From Trileptium ribeirensis (taxonomy: Eukaryota; Nematoda; Enoplea; Enoplida; Thoracostomopsidae), in contig JASANE010012360.1 of assembly GCA_030248225.1 (NCBI GenBank), positions 1 to 64,000 on the forward strand: a DNA stretch of 64,000 nucleotides, written 5' to 3'. This document shows, piece after piece, positions 49,401 through 59,250 of this stretch (position 1 is the first letter of the stretch; every line of letters starts with the position of its first letter). The notes under the pieces are model-generated. The model had not been told where the DNA came from. It saw only the letters and a list, made by a program, of their open reading frames with translations, and searched no databases. Made by a program: the position numbers and the translations under genes.

Positions 49401-52400
49401 TTTGTAATACTCGGGACGCTTCTTCACTGTGCAACTTCCAAACGAAGTGCCCGTACGACCTCAGTTATCGTAACCTCGACGGCAGACCTAGATTACTGAT
49501 TTTGGATCGTTTTCCGGGGTCAGACACAGAAGCTACGGAGCTTAGCTAGAAGTAGGAGCGCTTCACAGGACGCGTTGGGATAACGTTGAATATGTTTCGC
49601 ACGTCGCGTTCGTGGTACTACGTTTGAGGTCCCCAGGGAGGTTGGCTCCGTCAACTGCTCGTAGTGGAACGAGACCATACCACCATTACCTATTATGATA
49701 TTACGTGGAATTTGTGATAAGCTACATTGTCGGGGTTATTCTCATATGACGTTATAGCCACACTGGCACCCACCAGGGTCCTACAACCCTGGACGTTAAA
49801 CGTCGGATCGCTTTGCTCCATTCAGCTACGGATCCCGCAGGTGGTTCCCGAGAATCTTCTACGACGTGGGACCTTTGGAACTCTCGCACATGTTAATTCG
49901 CCAACGAAACACACTGGGGCTTGTGACCTTCCGACACCAAGACTAAACACAATTCGTCAACTTGGGCGACAATATCAAACCTCGTCACACACATCGCTAC
50001 ATATATCATCAATCAACAGGGAACACAGTGTGTTTTTCAGCAATGATTTATTGATAAGTAAATCAGATACATCTTTAGTACGGGTCAACGTGATACAATA
50101 GAACATTCAATAGCATCAGTGCACACTAGTAGTAGAAGTGGTGTATTCAATATCACACAAGAACATAATTCTACGCTGGTACTAGGATTAAGACAAAATG
50201 AGGGTCATAGTCTACCTAATCTAACGTAGACAGACGTAACCAGTTCGATAACGCTATGGTTTCACAAGTGTACGATTCAAAGGACAATTGTGCTTATCTT
50301 ACTATATATACGAACCAACGGGAAACTAACGAACGCTCTACGATACAGATCATCTCTAATTTATCTGTTGGCCAGTTCATCTGGCCTTACAATACCTATG
50401 AATGGCAGATCGTGCCTTATCGGTAAAAATACGCATGCAACAAGGATGCGGTTACCGGATTGGGATGGAGATCGAAAGCGCGCCGTGGATCCGGCGTCCA
50501 TGATTGACAACTTTAATAGCAAAGTTGCGAATGGTTCGCTCAGTAACGTCATCCTTGCTCAACATCAGCTAACAAAAATTAAATTTATGCGTACATATAT
50601 ACTCAGTCTAAGCTCAATAGCTTTATCTTGCTTGGTTTCAGCTGTTTTAGTGGTTTATACTCGTGAACCACTGCAAACCGAGGGGTATGCAATGCGGGAC
50701 ACCTAATTGATCTCGGAGCTTCCGGCAAAATAATTCGAGACTATTTTCCAACCTCCCAAGATTTCCTAAAATAATTATTGATTATTATTTGTTATTAGTG
50801 CAAAATTTTATATTCAATTGCTACTTTTCTAAACATGGGGAATTTAATACTTATTGTTTTCGGAGAATTTTGTATTATTTTAGATAATTTTACGAAGTTG
50901 TTGGATAGGGTTAGATCCAGGGAAAATACTAAAAATGAGTATTATTAATTTTTATAGTCTCTTAGTGACTTAGAGTATATAGTTACTCAGCGGGATTGTT
51001 CTTATTGAAAAGCGGCGTCTCAGACCTCATTGATAAGGTTTGGCACCGGTTTCATTACCCAACCGAGAGAAACGAAATGGCAAACCTAGGAATGTAATAT
51101 TCTCAAAATTGTGCCAGCTTTTCGATGTGAAAATTTGCACAGAGTCTGATATCGAACTATATTTTCAATTTCTGCGGGACGGGTTAAAGGTTCTACTTAA
51201 AACTGGTCCGTCGGGTCAAGGCCCGACGGGTCTGACATACGATGTTGCTAAAATTTTTCAATTTTACATCAGATTTCCTAACACTACTAAATTTGATACT
51301 GCAATTGCAGTGTCGTCGTACCGGAATTTAGCGACTCTGATACAAGCTTGCTCCACTGATGACTATATGTACACACAACTAAATGCGATAGAGTCCGTAG
51401 ATGAAACTCAAATGCACTAGCTGTGAATTAATGTGTTCATACCGAAACTGGTACATGTGTATTGACCGTTAAAATTTTAACAAATTTACTGGAGGGAATT
51501 TTATGCCAGAGCGATCAGTTCTATACGTAAATTTTTTATGGGCAGATCTGTCAGCAAATATGTTGAGTAAACATCACTGCGAAAATAATGGATAAACGTA
51601 ATGCAAATTCGCGAAAGTAGAAATAGCCGCATGGATAGGGTAACATAAATTGTAATGCTACGCTAGTTATTCATTTCCCAAATGTCAAAGGTACAGGTTA
51701 CATTAATAATTCCTTTTTTTGGATGTCATGGTAACAAATACATAATAGTACAATGATAAACGAACGGGCACACTAGGTAAACGGCGAAATGTACAGTGTT
51801 CGCTGAACAACCATCTAGAAATATACATATACATATGGGATACACGATAACGGATATGCAACTACAGCATGATTACACAATCGTAAGCGCACAATTATTT
51901 ATAACAAAGTACACTAAATTCATCTAGATTAAAAGTACTAGATGTGATACTCACAGATGGTGAGTGAGTCTTGAATTTTGCTCAAAAATTGCAATTCCGT
52001 TCGAATTTCTTTTTCTTATGCAACCTGGGGGCCTCTGCCGATTTGCAGAAGTCAGGTTGGAATTGTTTGTCTCAACCTAATGTTCACATAACAACACTTT
52101 TTCGGTCAACTGGTGGTGGTTTTCCCGGTATAGATGTAAAAATTTAGCGCGTAGTACACTGATCCAGGGTGAACCAAAAAATACCATGTCCCCCAAATCT
52201 CCTTTTTGCAGGGCCCAATATATACATGTCTAATATTGCAACTAAACAATGTATATACCAAAGTTTTAGGGCCACGTAATGATCATCGTCATTATGTTTA
52301 GCTTGTGATTGAATCTGCAGTGTTATGATGTGCAACTCTGTATCACGTTTATGATTGTTTTATCGATAACCAATTTTTTGATATTTACAAATATTGGTGG

Positions 52401-55400
52401 GTTACTCTGTCGCATCCGTTAATAGGTTTATGTCGATACTGGTTTTTTTCAGAATTTAGCTACGCAAACGAAACAACAGATGATGCGCGAGCTGCAGGGC
52501 AATCAAGCAAATTTAGAAAAGCTTCAACAGTGGTTAACGATGACAATGCAACGTTTGGACGACTGTGAACGCATTAAACAAGAAATGATCGAGAAGGCCA
52601 ATTCCACATTCGATTCAATCGTGGTAAGTTTTGTCATCCCTACAAATTGTTAGCATAGTTTAGGTTGTGTTTCCACGAATGATAATTTTCCATGGATGAC
52701 AACCACTTACACATGCTTCAATTTACATGGCTCCGCAATGGGTAGTTTTACTTGAGGTGTTGCCTCTAAACAAGTACTGGGCAAGTGCGATATCTGGACA
52801 GTTTTGTGTGGTAACTTGATGGTTGGTGATACACTAGGGCATAGGGACTAAAACACTTGTACATAGCTGAAGGCAAAAACAAGCTACTGTCATCTTCATA
52901 CTATGATTAGGTAAATCTGAACTTTAAACAAAATAATTCCAATTAAACTTACAAACAACATTACCAATATATTGAAGTGCTGCTGCAATGTTTTAAACAA
53001 ATTAACACATTTTATATGTTTATGTAAAATCATTTAGCGAAGTTTAAATATATATATAATTTGAGTATTAATGTGATATATTTCTGATCCAAAACTTGGT
53101 AGGATAGCAGATGCAGTCATATCGTTGGTTCTTATGGCACAAAATTCTCGTGTGCCATCCAAATTTTAGGAAGCTGCAAACGAACGAAGGACCCAAATGA
53201 TGAGTGAAATCGAAAAAGCAATCGACCCTAAGGTAGTGCTATTCAGTCAGAAAAACGGTGCTCTTCGTCAACGTTTAGCCGTCTTAGCTCAAGTAAGTTC
53301 TCTGGCACATGATGTACTCCAAAAATTTATGTAAAATATTGGGTCTTTTACAAGTTTGATTAATTTTTAATTATTGTTGATCCTTTTGCGCCAAACGAAT
53401 AAGAACGCAAACATTTACTTGTGTAGTATTTTGCACTACCTCCGGTTCTCAAATGTTTGTAAAAATGGTCTTCGGTCATTTTAATTATTTGAATAATTGG
53501 CATCAGACGTGTCTTGAGTTATTTAATATTAAGCCACTATTGATGCTTATATTTGTCATTGGTGACATGCCAACAGGAAATGTTGTTATTTTACCATTTG
53601 AATCGTAGAAACGCGATATTTGAAGATCTATGTTCTGAAATGATTTAGTTTTTGATATGTCAGTACTGCTGACATGACAGGTACATGTTGATATGACATG
53701 CTACTCTAGTCATATGAAAGGGATCGTTGTCATGCCCCCCTTTTGAGTTATAATATGAAGTTTGACCGGGTAGCACTACTATATCCTAAGCGCAGCCTGG
53801 GTTCACATAGAACATCAAAATTTTTTCTTTTTCACTGATATTTAAAAAATATTCTCTCCTGATATAATCAAGTTCCAGCCGCTGCTATAGAGGAAAGTTG
53901 TGTATCTTATCTACGTATCTTAAAGTATATAGGTATGAATATATTTTTGTTATATCTGACTTCCGGAATATGGAGAAGTGGGGTCGGCGCTTTTTTGCCA
54001 AGTTCTAGTCTTATCGGCCTCCTCCCCATAAAACGCGTATCCTTTGCTGATTCGATTCGGAAACCGAGAAAGGTCTGCAACAAAATTTGATCAAACATAT
54101 AGCGCTGGTGGTACTGTGACTGTGTAAAATATGATTTTAAGCTGCTCTCGTTGATGTGCTAAACTGTTTTTGAATGGACGAGAATTAGAAAAAAATTTAC
54201 TTGAGACCTCTTTTGGTTCGTAGAATATTCTTCGGAGTTGCAACTGACCCTCTAATTGCGAATACGATTTAAAATTCCCCGCATAAGTCCAATCTTCAGT
54301 AAGCGCCAACTTTACTTTGTCTTCATATTAGCTGCAAACTTAGTTAATATTGGTCGTCTGCTAAAAGTCCATGCTCGTAGTTAACAATTGTGTATTTATG
54401 ATTCCCTTCACGGAAGCAACATTATTTTCTTTTAGCTTTTGAATTTTTTCTCTTTTTACTTTTATTTCATAGTGAAATTATAAATGCCACATATATCATA
54501 TCGACGTATGCTATCGAGAGCGGATTATCTGTGCACGCAAAAGGCGTAGGCTCACCTATGTTTCAATACGGTCTGCAATCTCGATAGAGTTACTAGTATA
54601 CTGAACTAGAAAGAACCTTAGCAGTATCATGTTTCCAAAATGTCAGATTGTGGATTTTCCTTGTTATTGTTTCCGATATGACACAAATCGAGTAGGCAAA
54701 TTTCTTCGTTATTTGTATTGTAGAATTTCTGAAATTGATGAATCAGCTATCTACGCTCGATCTTTCTTTTATTTCACCAACCGAAAAATAGCAAACATGT
54801 TTTGCACGCGTGTATCCAATATCATGTGCCAAGCTTGTGCGATGGTATAGCCTGAACCAGAACATGGTCTTATAAATTTATGGCAAAGCAAATAAAAGCA
54901 AGGTGGAATAAGCAAGTGTTATGTGCACTTGAAATTATGTGTGTTGAAAACGACAGTTACGTTACGGAGAATATGTTGCCGTTGTTTGATTGTGTTTCTA
55001 TTATGCTTGAGAAGTGGAAAAATTTTATACTATTGCGTTATTTGTTGATTAACTTGATGTGTTTCTGATTTTGGTTCGTTAGTACGATCAAAATGCATTC
55101 CTGCACGGACTGGTTCGAACTAAATTTGTACGCTAAGCATTGTTCGTACAGCAGCCAATTTTAAGCCCGTGTTCTATCGGCTTTTTTCAATTATGGGACC
55201 TACGGATGTTATGTTCCGTGGAAATCGTGGAAATATTGGTTTCTTCGGTCATGAAAGAAAATTACTCAAGGTTTTACTCTCTGAACAGATACTGCTTCGG
55301 TAAAACAAACTATAATAATAATAATGCGCACATCCAACAAACATAATACGTTACACAAAATTCAACTACTGGCTGTGTTACGGGGATGGTAGCTTACTTG

Positions 55401-56759
55401 ATGTATATATGGATTTATAAAAAATGCAAATGGGCTTGAGAGAATTTATGTTTCCAGAAATTGTTACAACTTTGTAAAATGTTTGAAAATACGTATGCTG
55501 TTGTGCCAAGTTTAAGTTCAAAACGCGAAAATTTCGACTAAGCACATCTAAGCGTACGCATACCACAAGTTCATTTACTAGGTACAGAGGGCGCTTCTTT
55601 GGATGAGTCAGACAGGTGTGATGAGTATGGAGTTTGTTCTTAACTTAAAAAGAACGAATTATATGAAAAGTATGTATATGGTACTTATACTTTTCACAGC
55701 AAATTTGTTAAGAATTTTTGTCTGGTTGTGAAAGAAATTGAGCAATGTGCATAGGAAAACCTTCGCCGGGACTGGAAATCGGTTACTTCCTGACTGACTT
55801 TTACGTCATAGAATTTTTTGAAGTAATGGCGAGCAATATGTGATACATGCAATATGAGCAACAATACGTTATTAAATAGCACGTTGTTATCTGCCTGTTC
55901 ACAGCCCTCCGAGAAGTGGAAGGAACTTTGGGGGCCCCAATGTTCATTCTCGACGGAAAATTAAAAGTGTGGGGGGATAAATTTTGCTTAAAAGTACTAA
56001 ATATTCCCATATTTTTACACAGTTTTGCTGCCGTGAATGTATTTTCAAGCTAAAAAACTATATTTTAGCATTATAAATATTGGTAACTAATGTTTAAAAA
56101 ACAATTCGCAAACAAAAAACATAAATTTTCAGGCCTAAAAAATTTTAAGAATTAGTTGAATATGGGGGTTTCGGCCGAATGGGGGACGGACATGGGGGAA
56201 AATCTCACGAACATGGGGATTTGCAAAGTGGCCCCCATTGTGGACAGGCCATATTATGTCGATTCATTTTTGGTTAATATGCAACAAATGTGTGATAGTT
56301 TATTGTCGTTTCATTGCATCGTTTTGAAGAATATGAATAGTGAGAAAATATCTTGTCGTTAACTTTCCTTCGTGCCTATAGTTTGTTACTACAACATAAA
56401 GTACGTCTTCTAAAGAAAATAGTTGTAAATTGCTAAATCGGCAACAGCATTGTCCTATATATAGCAAACTCTATTATCTACCGTCACGTATAACATTATT
56501 TTACGTTTATGTCAAATAATAATTATTTAAATAATTTCAGCTACAAGCTACTTATCATCTAGCGTTGAGAGCAGGCAATGATCACTTAATTCTGCAAGTG
56601 AATAAATTGGTTAAAGATTTGCAAGTTTCATTTCGAAGCACATCGCTGGATCTAAGTGTTTTAAAACGTTCGCTCAACGTTGGAGTACGTGTGGAAATGG
56701 TCCCGAAAACGTTACTCAAGAATATTAAAAAGCAAGTTTTTTCACTAAGTAAAGTATAG
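40070..56759 (+). CDS. TRIM protein of TIF1/Bonus type: RING, B-box 1, B-box 2, coiled coil (six exons)
   Basis: Joining exons 40070-40457, 42287-42486, 47437-47625, 52453-52623, 53170-53292 and 56541-56759 gives 429 residues. A Q-rich N terminus precedes a C3HC4 RING (C91, C94, C113, H115, C118, C121, C134, C137), B-box 1 (C166 to H203), B-box 2 (C221 to H253) and a helical coiled-coil region (about 260-400). B-box 1 (RFCVECGDHLCDTC, then AHNRV and NH) follows the TIF1 family (TRIM24/28/33, fly Bonus) more closely than other TRIMs. TIF1 proteins are nuclear chromatin cofactors and RING E3 ligases. The PHD and bromodomain usual in TIF1 are not seen; either this gene ends early, or exon 6 is spliced onward. 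The ATG at 40070 is the first in frame, but no promoter is proven. Only the first junction is phase 1; the others are phase 0. Confidence 0.85.
40458..42286 (+). other. TIF1-like intron 1
   Basis: Non-coding. It contains a copy of the dispersed repeat (AGCGAGTGTAGTTTCC at 41208) and an open frame at 41401-41763 with no domain. Confidence 0.6.
42287..42486 (+). CDS. TIF1-like exon 2 (end of RING, B-box 1)
   Basis: Acceptor TATTTCAG|ACACCG, donor AACAGG|GTAAGT. Residues 130-196: the last RING pair (CAIC), a linker, then CSSC and RFCVECGDHLCDTCVDAHNR of B-box 1. The exon ends exactly before the valine that begins the VRITRNH stretch in exon 3. A hAT element is inserted 61 bases into the following intron. 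Confidence 0.9.
42548..43713 (+). mobile_element. Complete non-autonomous hAT element in intron 2
   Basis: Identical 8-bp GTAGGTAT duplications flank it at 42540-42547 and 43714-43721. The 16-bp terminal inverted repeats differ at one base (CAGGGAGTAACCGGAA and CAGGGAATAACCGGAA). Both subterminal parts have clustered GGTTCC/CCGG words, likely transposase-binding sites. At 1166 bp it has no transposase, so it depends on an enzyme from elsewhere. It is close kin to the copies at 32859-33905 and 35469-36583. Confidence 0.93.
43916..44180 (+). repeat. Dispersed repeat copy in intron 2
   Basis: AACGTAGCGAGCGGAATTTC, then CGCAATTTTTTATTCGACGC and ATTTGGGGCTAGCCAACATT follow the same order as in 38388-38660. 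Non-coding. Confidence 0.6.
45370..45803 (-). CDS. Unrecognised open frame, antisense in intron 2, one membrane segment
   Basis: A minus-strand frame of about 145 codons, open from a TAA near 45815 to the stop at 45370-45372. It has no ATG at its start but has a CCCCAG acceptor-like sequence just upstream. Visible: a basic, asparagine-rich first half (CMNIHSKHKQITKNEAGICF), one likely membrane segment (TTIISAIMAVVLIWMFM, about residues 95-111), then SKAAKKLASLFAEICKEFLL. No known domain. It could be one exon of an antisense gene, a transposon relic or chance. Confidence 0.25.
46083..46620 (+). repeat. Dispersed repeat copy in intron 2
   Basis: Shares with 39008-39450 the blocks AATCGTAAAAATTT, the ACCGGATGG words, GAGGCTTCGCAG and TTTTTGCTTGTTG. 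Shares with 38700-38990 the block GCTATGAGTCAAAGTTT. Non-coding, degenerate. Confidence 0.6.
47437..47625 (+). CDS. TIF1-like exon 3 (end of B-box 1, B-box 2)
   Basis: Acceptor TTTCTAG|GTCCGA, donor TAT|GTAGGT. Residues 197-259. VRITRNHTI completes B-box 1 (compare VKFTKDH in TIF1 proteins). Then CASHPNSDLTLLCVQC, CKIC and HAGHD give a complete C..H, C..C, C..C, H..H B-box 2. An alternative donor six bases upstream (CCT|GTATAT) would also keep frame but is weaker. Confidence 0.9.
48471..48505. repeat. TA microsatellite
   Basis: Two TA runs (TATATATATTACATGTATAT and onward) separated by ACATG. Confidence 0.85.
48522..48660 (+). mobile_element. Degenerate hAT left-end fragment
   Basis: TCAAAACCGTGTTCCGGTTTCGG, the CAGTAACCATACTGAAACC block and AAATTTCCACGTTTTCTATTC match, with many changes, the first 180 bases of the hAT element at 42548. 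No terminal repeat or target duplication remains. Confidence 0.65.
51040..51420 (+). CDS. Unrecognised open frame in intron 3
   Basis: 126 codons open from TTG 51040 to the stop at 51418-51420. There is no ATG near the start; the first methionine is far into the frame. The composition is protein-like and balanced (KLCQLFDVKICTESDIELYF, TYDVAKIFQFYIRFP, IAVSSYRNLATLIQACS). I recognise no domain. It could be an exon of an unknown gene or the relic of an element. It cannot be spliced in phase between TIF1-like exons 3 and 4 using the CCTAG acceptor near 51090. Confidence 0.25.
   Translation: MAPVSLPNREKRNGKPRNVIFSKLCQLFDVKICTESDIELYFQFLRDGLKVLLKTGPSGQGPTGLTYDVAKIFQFYIRFPNTTKFDTAIAVSSYRNLATLIQACSTDDYMYTQLNAIESVDETQMH
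52453..52623 (+). CDS. TIF1-like exon 4 (coiled coil, first part)
   Basis: Acceptor TTTTTTTCAG|AATTTA, donor GTG|GTAAGT, 57 codons, phase 0 at both ends. The peptide is rich in Q, E, K and L with heptad-like spacing (MMRELQGNQANLEKLQQWL, RLDDCERIKQEMIEKA), as expected for the RBCC coiled coil that lets TRIM proteins dimerise. Confidence 0.85.
53170..53292 (+). CDS. TIF1-like exon 5 (coiled coil, middle part)
   Basis: Acceptor AAATTTTAG|GAAGCT, donor CAA|GTAAGT, 41 codons, phase 0 at both ends. The peptide continues the helical pattern (EAANERRTQMMSEIEKAI, LFSQKNGALRQRLAVLAQ). Confidence 0.85.
53293..56540 (+). other. TIF1-like intron 5
   Basis: Non-coding, AT-rich. Short open frames (for example 54629-54850 and 54880-55068) have no known domains. 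A small hairpin ATGTCAG/CTGACAT lies at 53657-53675. A G-rich island stands near 55925-55985 and another at 56160-56250. Confidence 0.55.
56541..56759 (+). CDS. TIF1-like exon 6 (end of coiled coil, possible stop)
   Basis: Acceptor ATAATTTCAG|CTACAA. LALRAGNDHLILQVNKLVKD aligns in pattern with the post-coiled-coil segment of TIF1 proteins (the 'WAIASGSS..LL..KRLI' region). The frame ends at TAG 56757-56759 after LLKNIKKQVFSLSKV. Because TIF1 proteins continue for hundreds of residues, this may be a true short form, or the exon may splice onward before the stop (GTAAAG at 56750 or GTATAG at 56754). Confidence 0.75.
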   Translation, partial: LQATYHLALRAGNDHLILQVNKLVKDLQVSFRSTSLDLSVLKRSLNVGVRVEMVPKTLLKNIKKQVFSLSKV

Positions 56760-56810
56760 AATTAAAAGTTACATTATTATTGATATATATTTTTAATTTT
56801 ATTTTGCTAG

Positions 56811-56906
56811 AGATTTCTACAGTGGGAAGTTTATAAAGGAAAGCCTGTTTGTAGAACGTCTTTGGCGTATTATTTGTATGACAGTGGCTGCGAATTTAAC
56901 TCCTGA
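56811..56906 (+). other. Possible further TIF1-like exon
   Basis: A long pyrimidine-rich tract ends in TTGCTAG at 56810. The sequence after it is open in phase 0 to a TGA near 56906 and starts RFLQWEVYKGKPVCRT. TIF1 proteins have an IRF..D..F segment at about this point, but the match is weak. If real, exon 6 would have to use a donor just before its stop. Confidence 0.2.
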
Positions 56907-58118
56907 GTGTTTTGTGGCACAAAAACTTTATACTGTATGTTTCGTCATGACTTGGCTACGGTTAGTACAATACTTAATGACATCCGGTTGGCATCGGATT
57001 CCCTTAATCTTATGCAGCGATCATGCTGCATTGGCTTTGTAAGCTTCAGCTCCTCTACAATGAAAAATGAGTTTCAGATTGAATTAATTTTCCTTATTTA
57101 TATTTGCTACGTCTAGGTATAAACAGTGTCACTGATATGATAAGATCACATTTCAACATACTATTGGTATGTACGTGATGCGTCGTTCATATGTGCGCAG
57201 ATCAGCATACATTTTTGTGTGTCCAGAATTTACAGTCGAAACTAAAATATAGCAACTTTCGTGAGCGGGTTTCCAAACCACATTCTGTTTAGCAATACAC
57301 TTGTGCAGTGTTACTCACATAGTATTTCTAAGTTTTTACGTTTCTATTTGTGGCAGCGGTATAGTAGCATTGGAATTTTGTTTCAGACAGTTTTAACTTT
57401 ATAATAAAATAACGTATAAATGCTTTAACTAAATTAAAATTCTTTCATTATCGGTTGCACCAAGCCATTCCACCATGAGATTTTTTATAATTTTAATATG
57501 GAGACTTTTTAGTTTATATAATAAGTTTCGTGACAATAATTTTTACATCTAAGTGGTGTCTATATTTTTTATGTTATTAAACGACAATACCTGAAAATTT
57601 TGTAGGATCGGAAATGTTGTCGATGACAATCCTAGTTTGGGAGCAAATTTAACAGTAAGTGCGTGCTTTGTTTACGTATTACATTAGTTGAGTCGCTGAA
57701 TTCGCTGCAAACATTGTGGAAGATTACGTTATTATAGCCACAATTTCGGACAGAAATAAAAGAAATCAAAATTAGCTTTTGCGCAATTGCTTTACACATG
57801 TCTTTCGCGAATAATTTGGTTTTGTTTCTGATTTTTTGGCATTCTTTTTCTTTTTTCGCTATGCCACTATCGCTGAAGGTTTCGAGAAACAGTTTAGACT
57901 TTTGAATGGCTAGTTTATGTTGCTCCGAACTCAAGCGATCCGGGTTCGATTGACCGCGGTGTATGAATACATAAATTCGTCATCGATTGCTAAATGTGCG
58001 GTCGTAATTCGAAAACGAATTAACTGGAGACGAAAAGCTTTGTAATCATATGTTGTCTTTTAATACACCACCGCTAGCGGTTTATCCTGGCTTCTCCACG
58101 GACCCTGCCGGGGGAGTA
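56907..58118. other. Stretch without a recognised gene
   Basis: Apart from the candidate exon at 57606-57654, nothing coding is supported. The minus-strand frame 57632-57934 has no known domain. GGGTTCGATTGACC near 57943 resembles an RNA polymerase III B box, but no tRNA can be folded. Confidence 0.5.
57606..57654 (+). other. Possible small exon with good splice sites
   Basis: 49 bases lie between TTTTGTAG and GTAAGT. In the frame that enters after one base it codes for IGNVVDDNPSLGANLT. The phase does not join directly to exon 6 as defined here. A candidate only. Confidence 0.2.
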
Positions 58119-58247
58119 CGAAATGGGGTCCTCTTCAGAAAATGGGGTGAAGAAACCGGAGGAGGCGGTACGACATGGGGGCCCTCTTCGGAAGGTGGAG
58201 GAGAAAAACCGGAGGAAGGGGAACGAAATGGGGTCTCCCTTCGGAAA
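58119..58247 (+). repeat. 52-53-bp G-rich minisatellite, about 2.5 copies
   Basis: Units start CGAAATGGGG (58119), CGACATGGGG (58171) and CGAAATGGGG (58224), each followed by TCCTCTTC-like and ACCGGAGGA-like words. It is the most regular of the G-rich islands scattered through the window. Confidence 0.8.
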
Positions 58248-58947
58248 GGTTTAATGTCGCAGAGGAAATTTTTTAAAAGTCACGGTAGTATTATTAGTGG
58301 AACAGACAGGCAAAAAAATTTCGTACGATTTCGACTCTTATCGATATTTGAGGAGACAGCACTCGCTACGTTTGCATCGTCTCATAAAATCTATGGTGTA
58401 TGACCTGAGGAGCCCGCTGTGTTCCGGCAAATCCACATTACTTAGTCATGTGAGGTCTATCGAATTTCAGCTTATGTTTCATAACCCTTGGATGCGAGCG
58501 TAAGGCTGGTAGTTACTACAATAAGCCTTATAAACAAGCCTTTAATGTTTTTATTTTTACTAACGATGACATCTTATTTACTTTTCTCTTAACGGAGATA
58601 CTCTGCACCAGTTATAGATTATGTTTAAGTATGGTAACGGATTCGACTTTTGCGGATGCATATTTTTTTGAACCTAGTGTGGACATTCAGTTTCAATAAG
58701 TGTACAGTGCACGCCACAAAAGACTAACGCCTTTCACGAGAGTGCACATCAGCGGGCAGTATTATAACATGCAGCAAGCGAGCATCCACCCAGCAGTAGG
58801 CAATTATTAACGATTGTCGGTCATTCCGGGCAGGTATTGTGATGTTGTCGACCTAGTGACGTATAATATACATGTCGTGTTGAGCTATTCGCATTCGAGA
58901 TATCGGGAAACCTATGTAACAGATCCTTACGGATCATTACGAGGTGG

Positions 58948-59250
58948 ATAATCCTGACCACAGCCTAATGGCAAACTTTTATTGAAAACCCATAATCCTG
59001 ACCACACGATAATGGTCAACGTTTACGAAAATCCTGACCACACCCCAATGGTCAACATTTTTTCGAACAAAAATAAATCTGACCACAGTGCAATGGTCAA
59101 CATTTTTTCGACCACCAAAAAATCCCGTCCACAGTGTAATGGACAACATTTTTCCGAGTACCAAAAATCCTGTTCATAGTGTAATGCTCAACAATTAGTT
59201 GAGTTCCCCAATAATCATGACCACGTGTATAGTGGCCAACATTTCCGAAT
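58948..59250. repeat. 45-bp minisatellite, about seven copies
   Basis: GACCAC or close variants recur at 58956, 59000, 59036, 59081, 59127, 59172 and 59219, so the spacings are 44, 36, 45, 46, 45 and 47. The unit consensus is roughly AATCCTGACCACAGTG, then TAATGGTCAACATTTTTTCG. The plus frame 58982-59179 reads NPDHT.MVNIFS-type repeats of 15 residues, and the minus frame is also open with KNVDH..VVRIF repeats. Confidence 0.88.

Larger units (their letters stand above)
47626..52452 (+). other. TIF1-like intron 3
   Basis: About 4.8 kb. It holds G-rich islands (47760-47840, 48205-48300, 49090-49230) with repeated words such as GGGGCAAGACAGTTCCG, an AT microsatellite (48471-48505), a hAT relic (48522-48660), a dispersed-repeat start at 49380, and two open frames with no known domain (49727-50101 and 50290-50706). 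One further frame is listed at 51040-51420. A small hairpin (CAACCTG...CAGGTTG) lies at 52021-52059. Confidence 0.6.

Noticed and set aside
50290..50706. 138-codon membrane-like protein in intron 3
   Set aside because: Uneven composition and no recognisable domain; the support is too weak for a gene call.
57900..57960. tRNA gene or tRNA-derived SINE head at GGGTTCGATTGACC
   Set aside because: The T-arm stem does not pair, and no acceptor or anticodon arm can be drawn.
58982..59179. Real gene for a 15-residue repeat protein
   Set aside because: Both strands are open simply because the 45-bp unit is a multiple of three; the end units drift out of frame.
58948..59250. CRISPR array
   Set aside because: Units are contiguous without unique spacers and are degenerate; the genome is animal.
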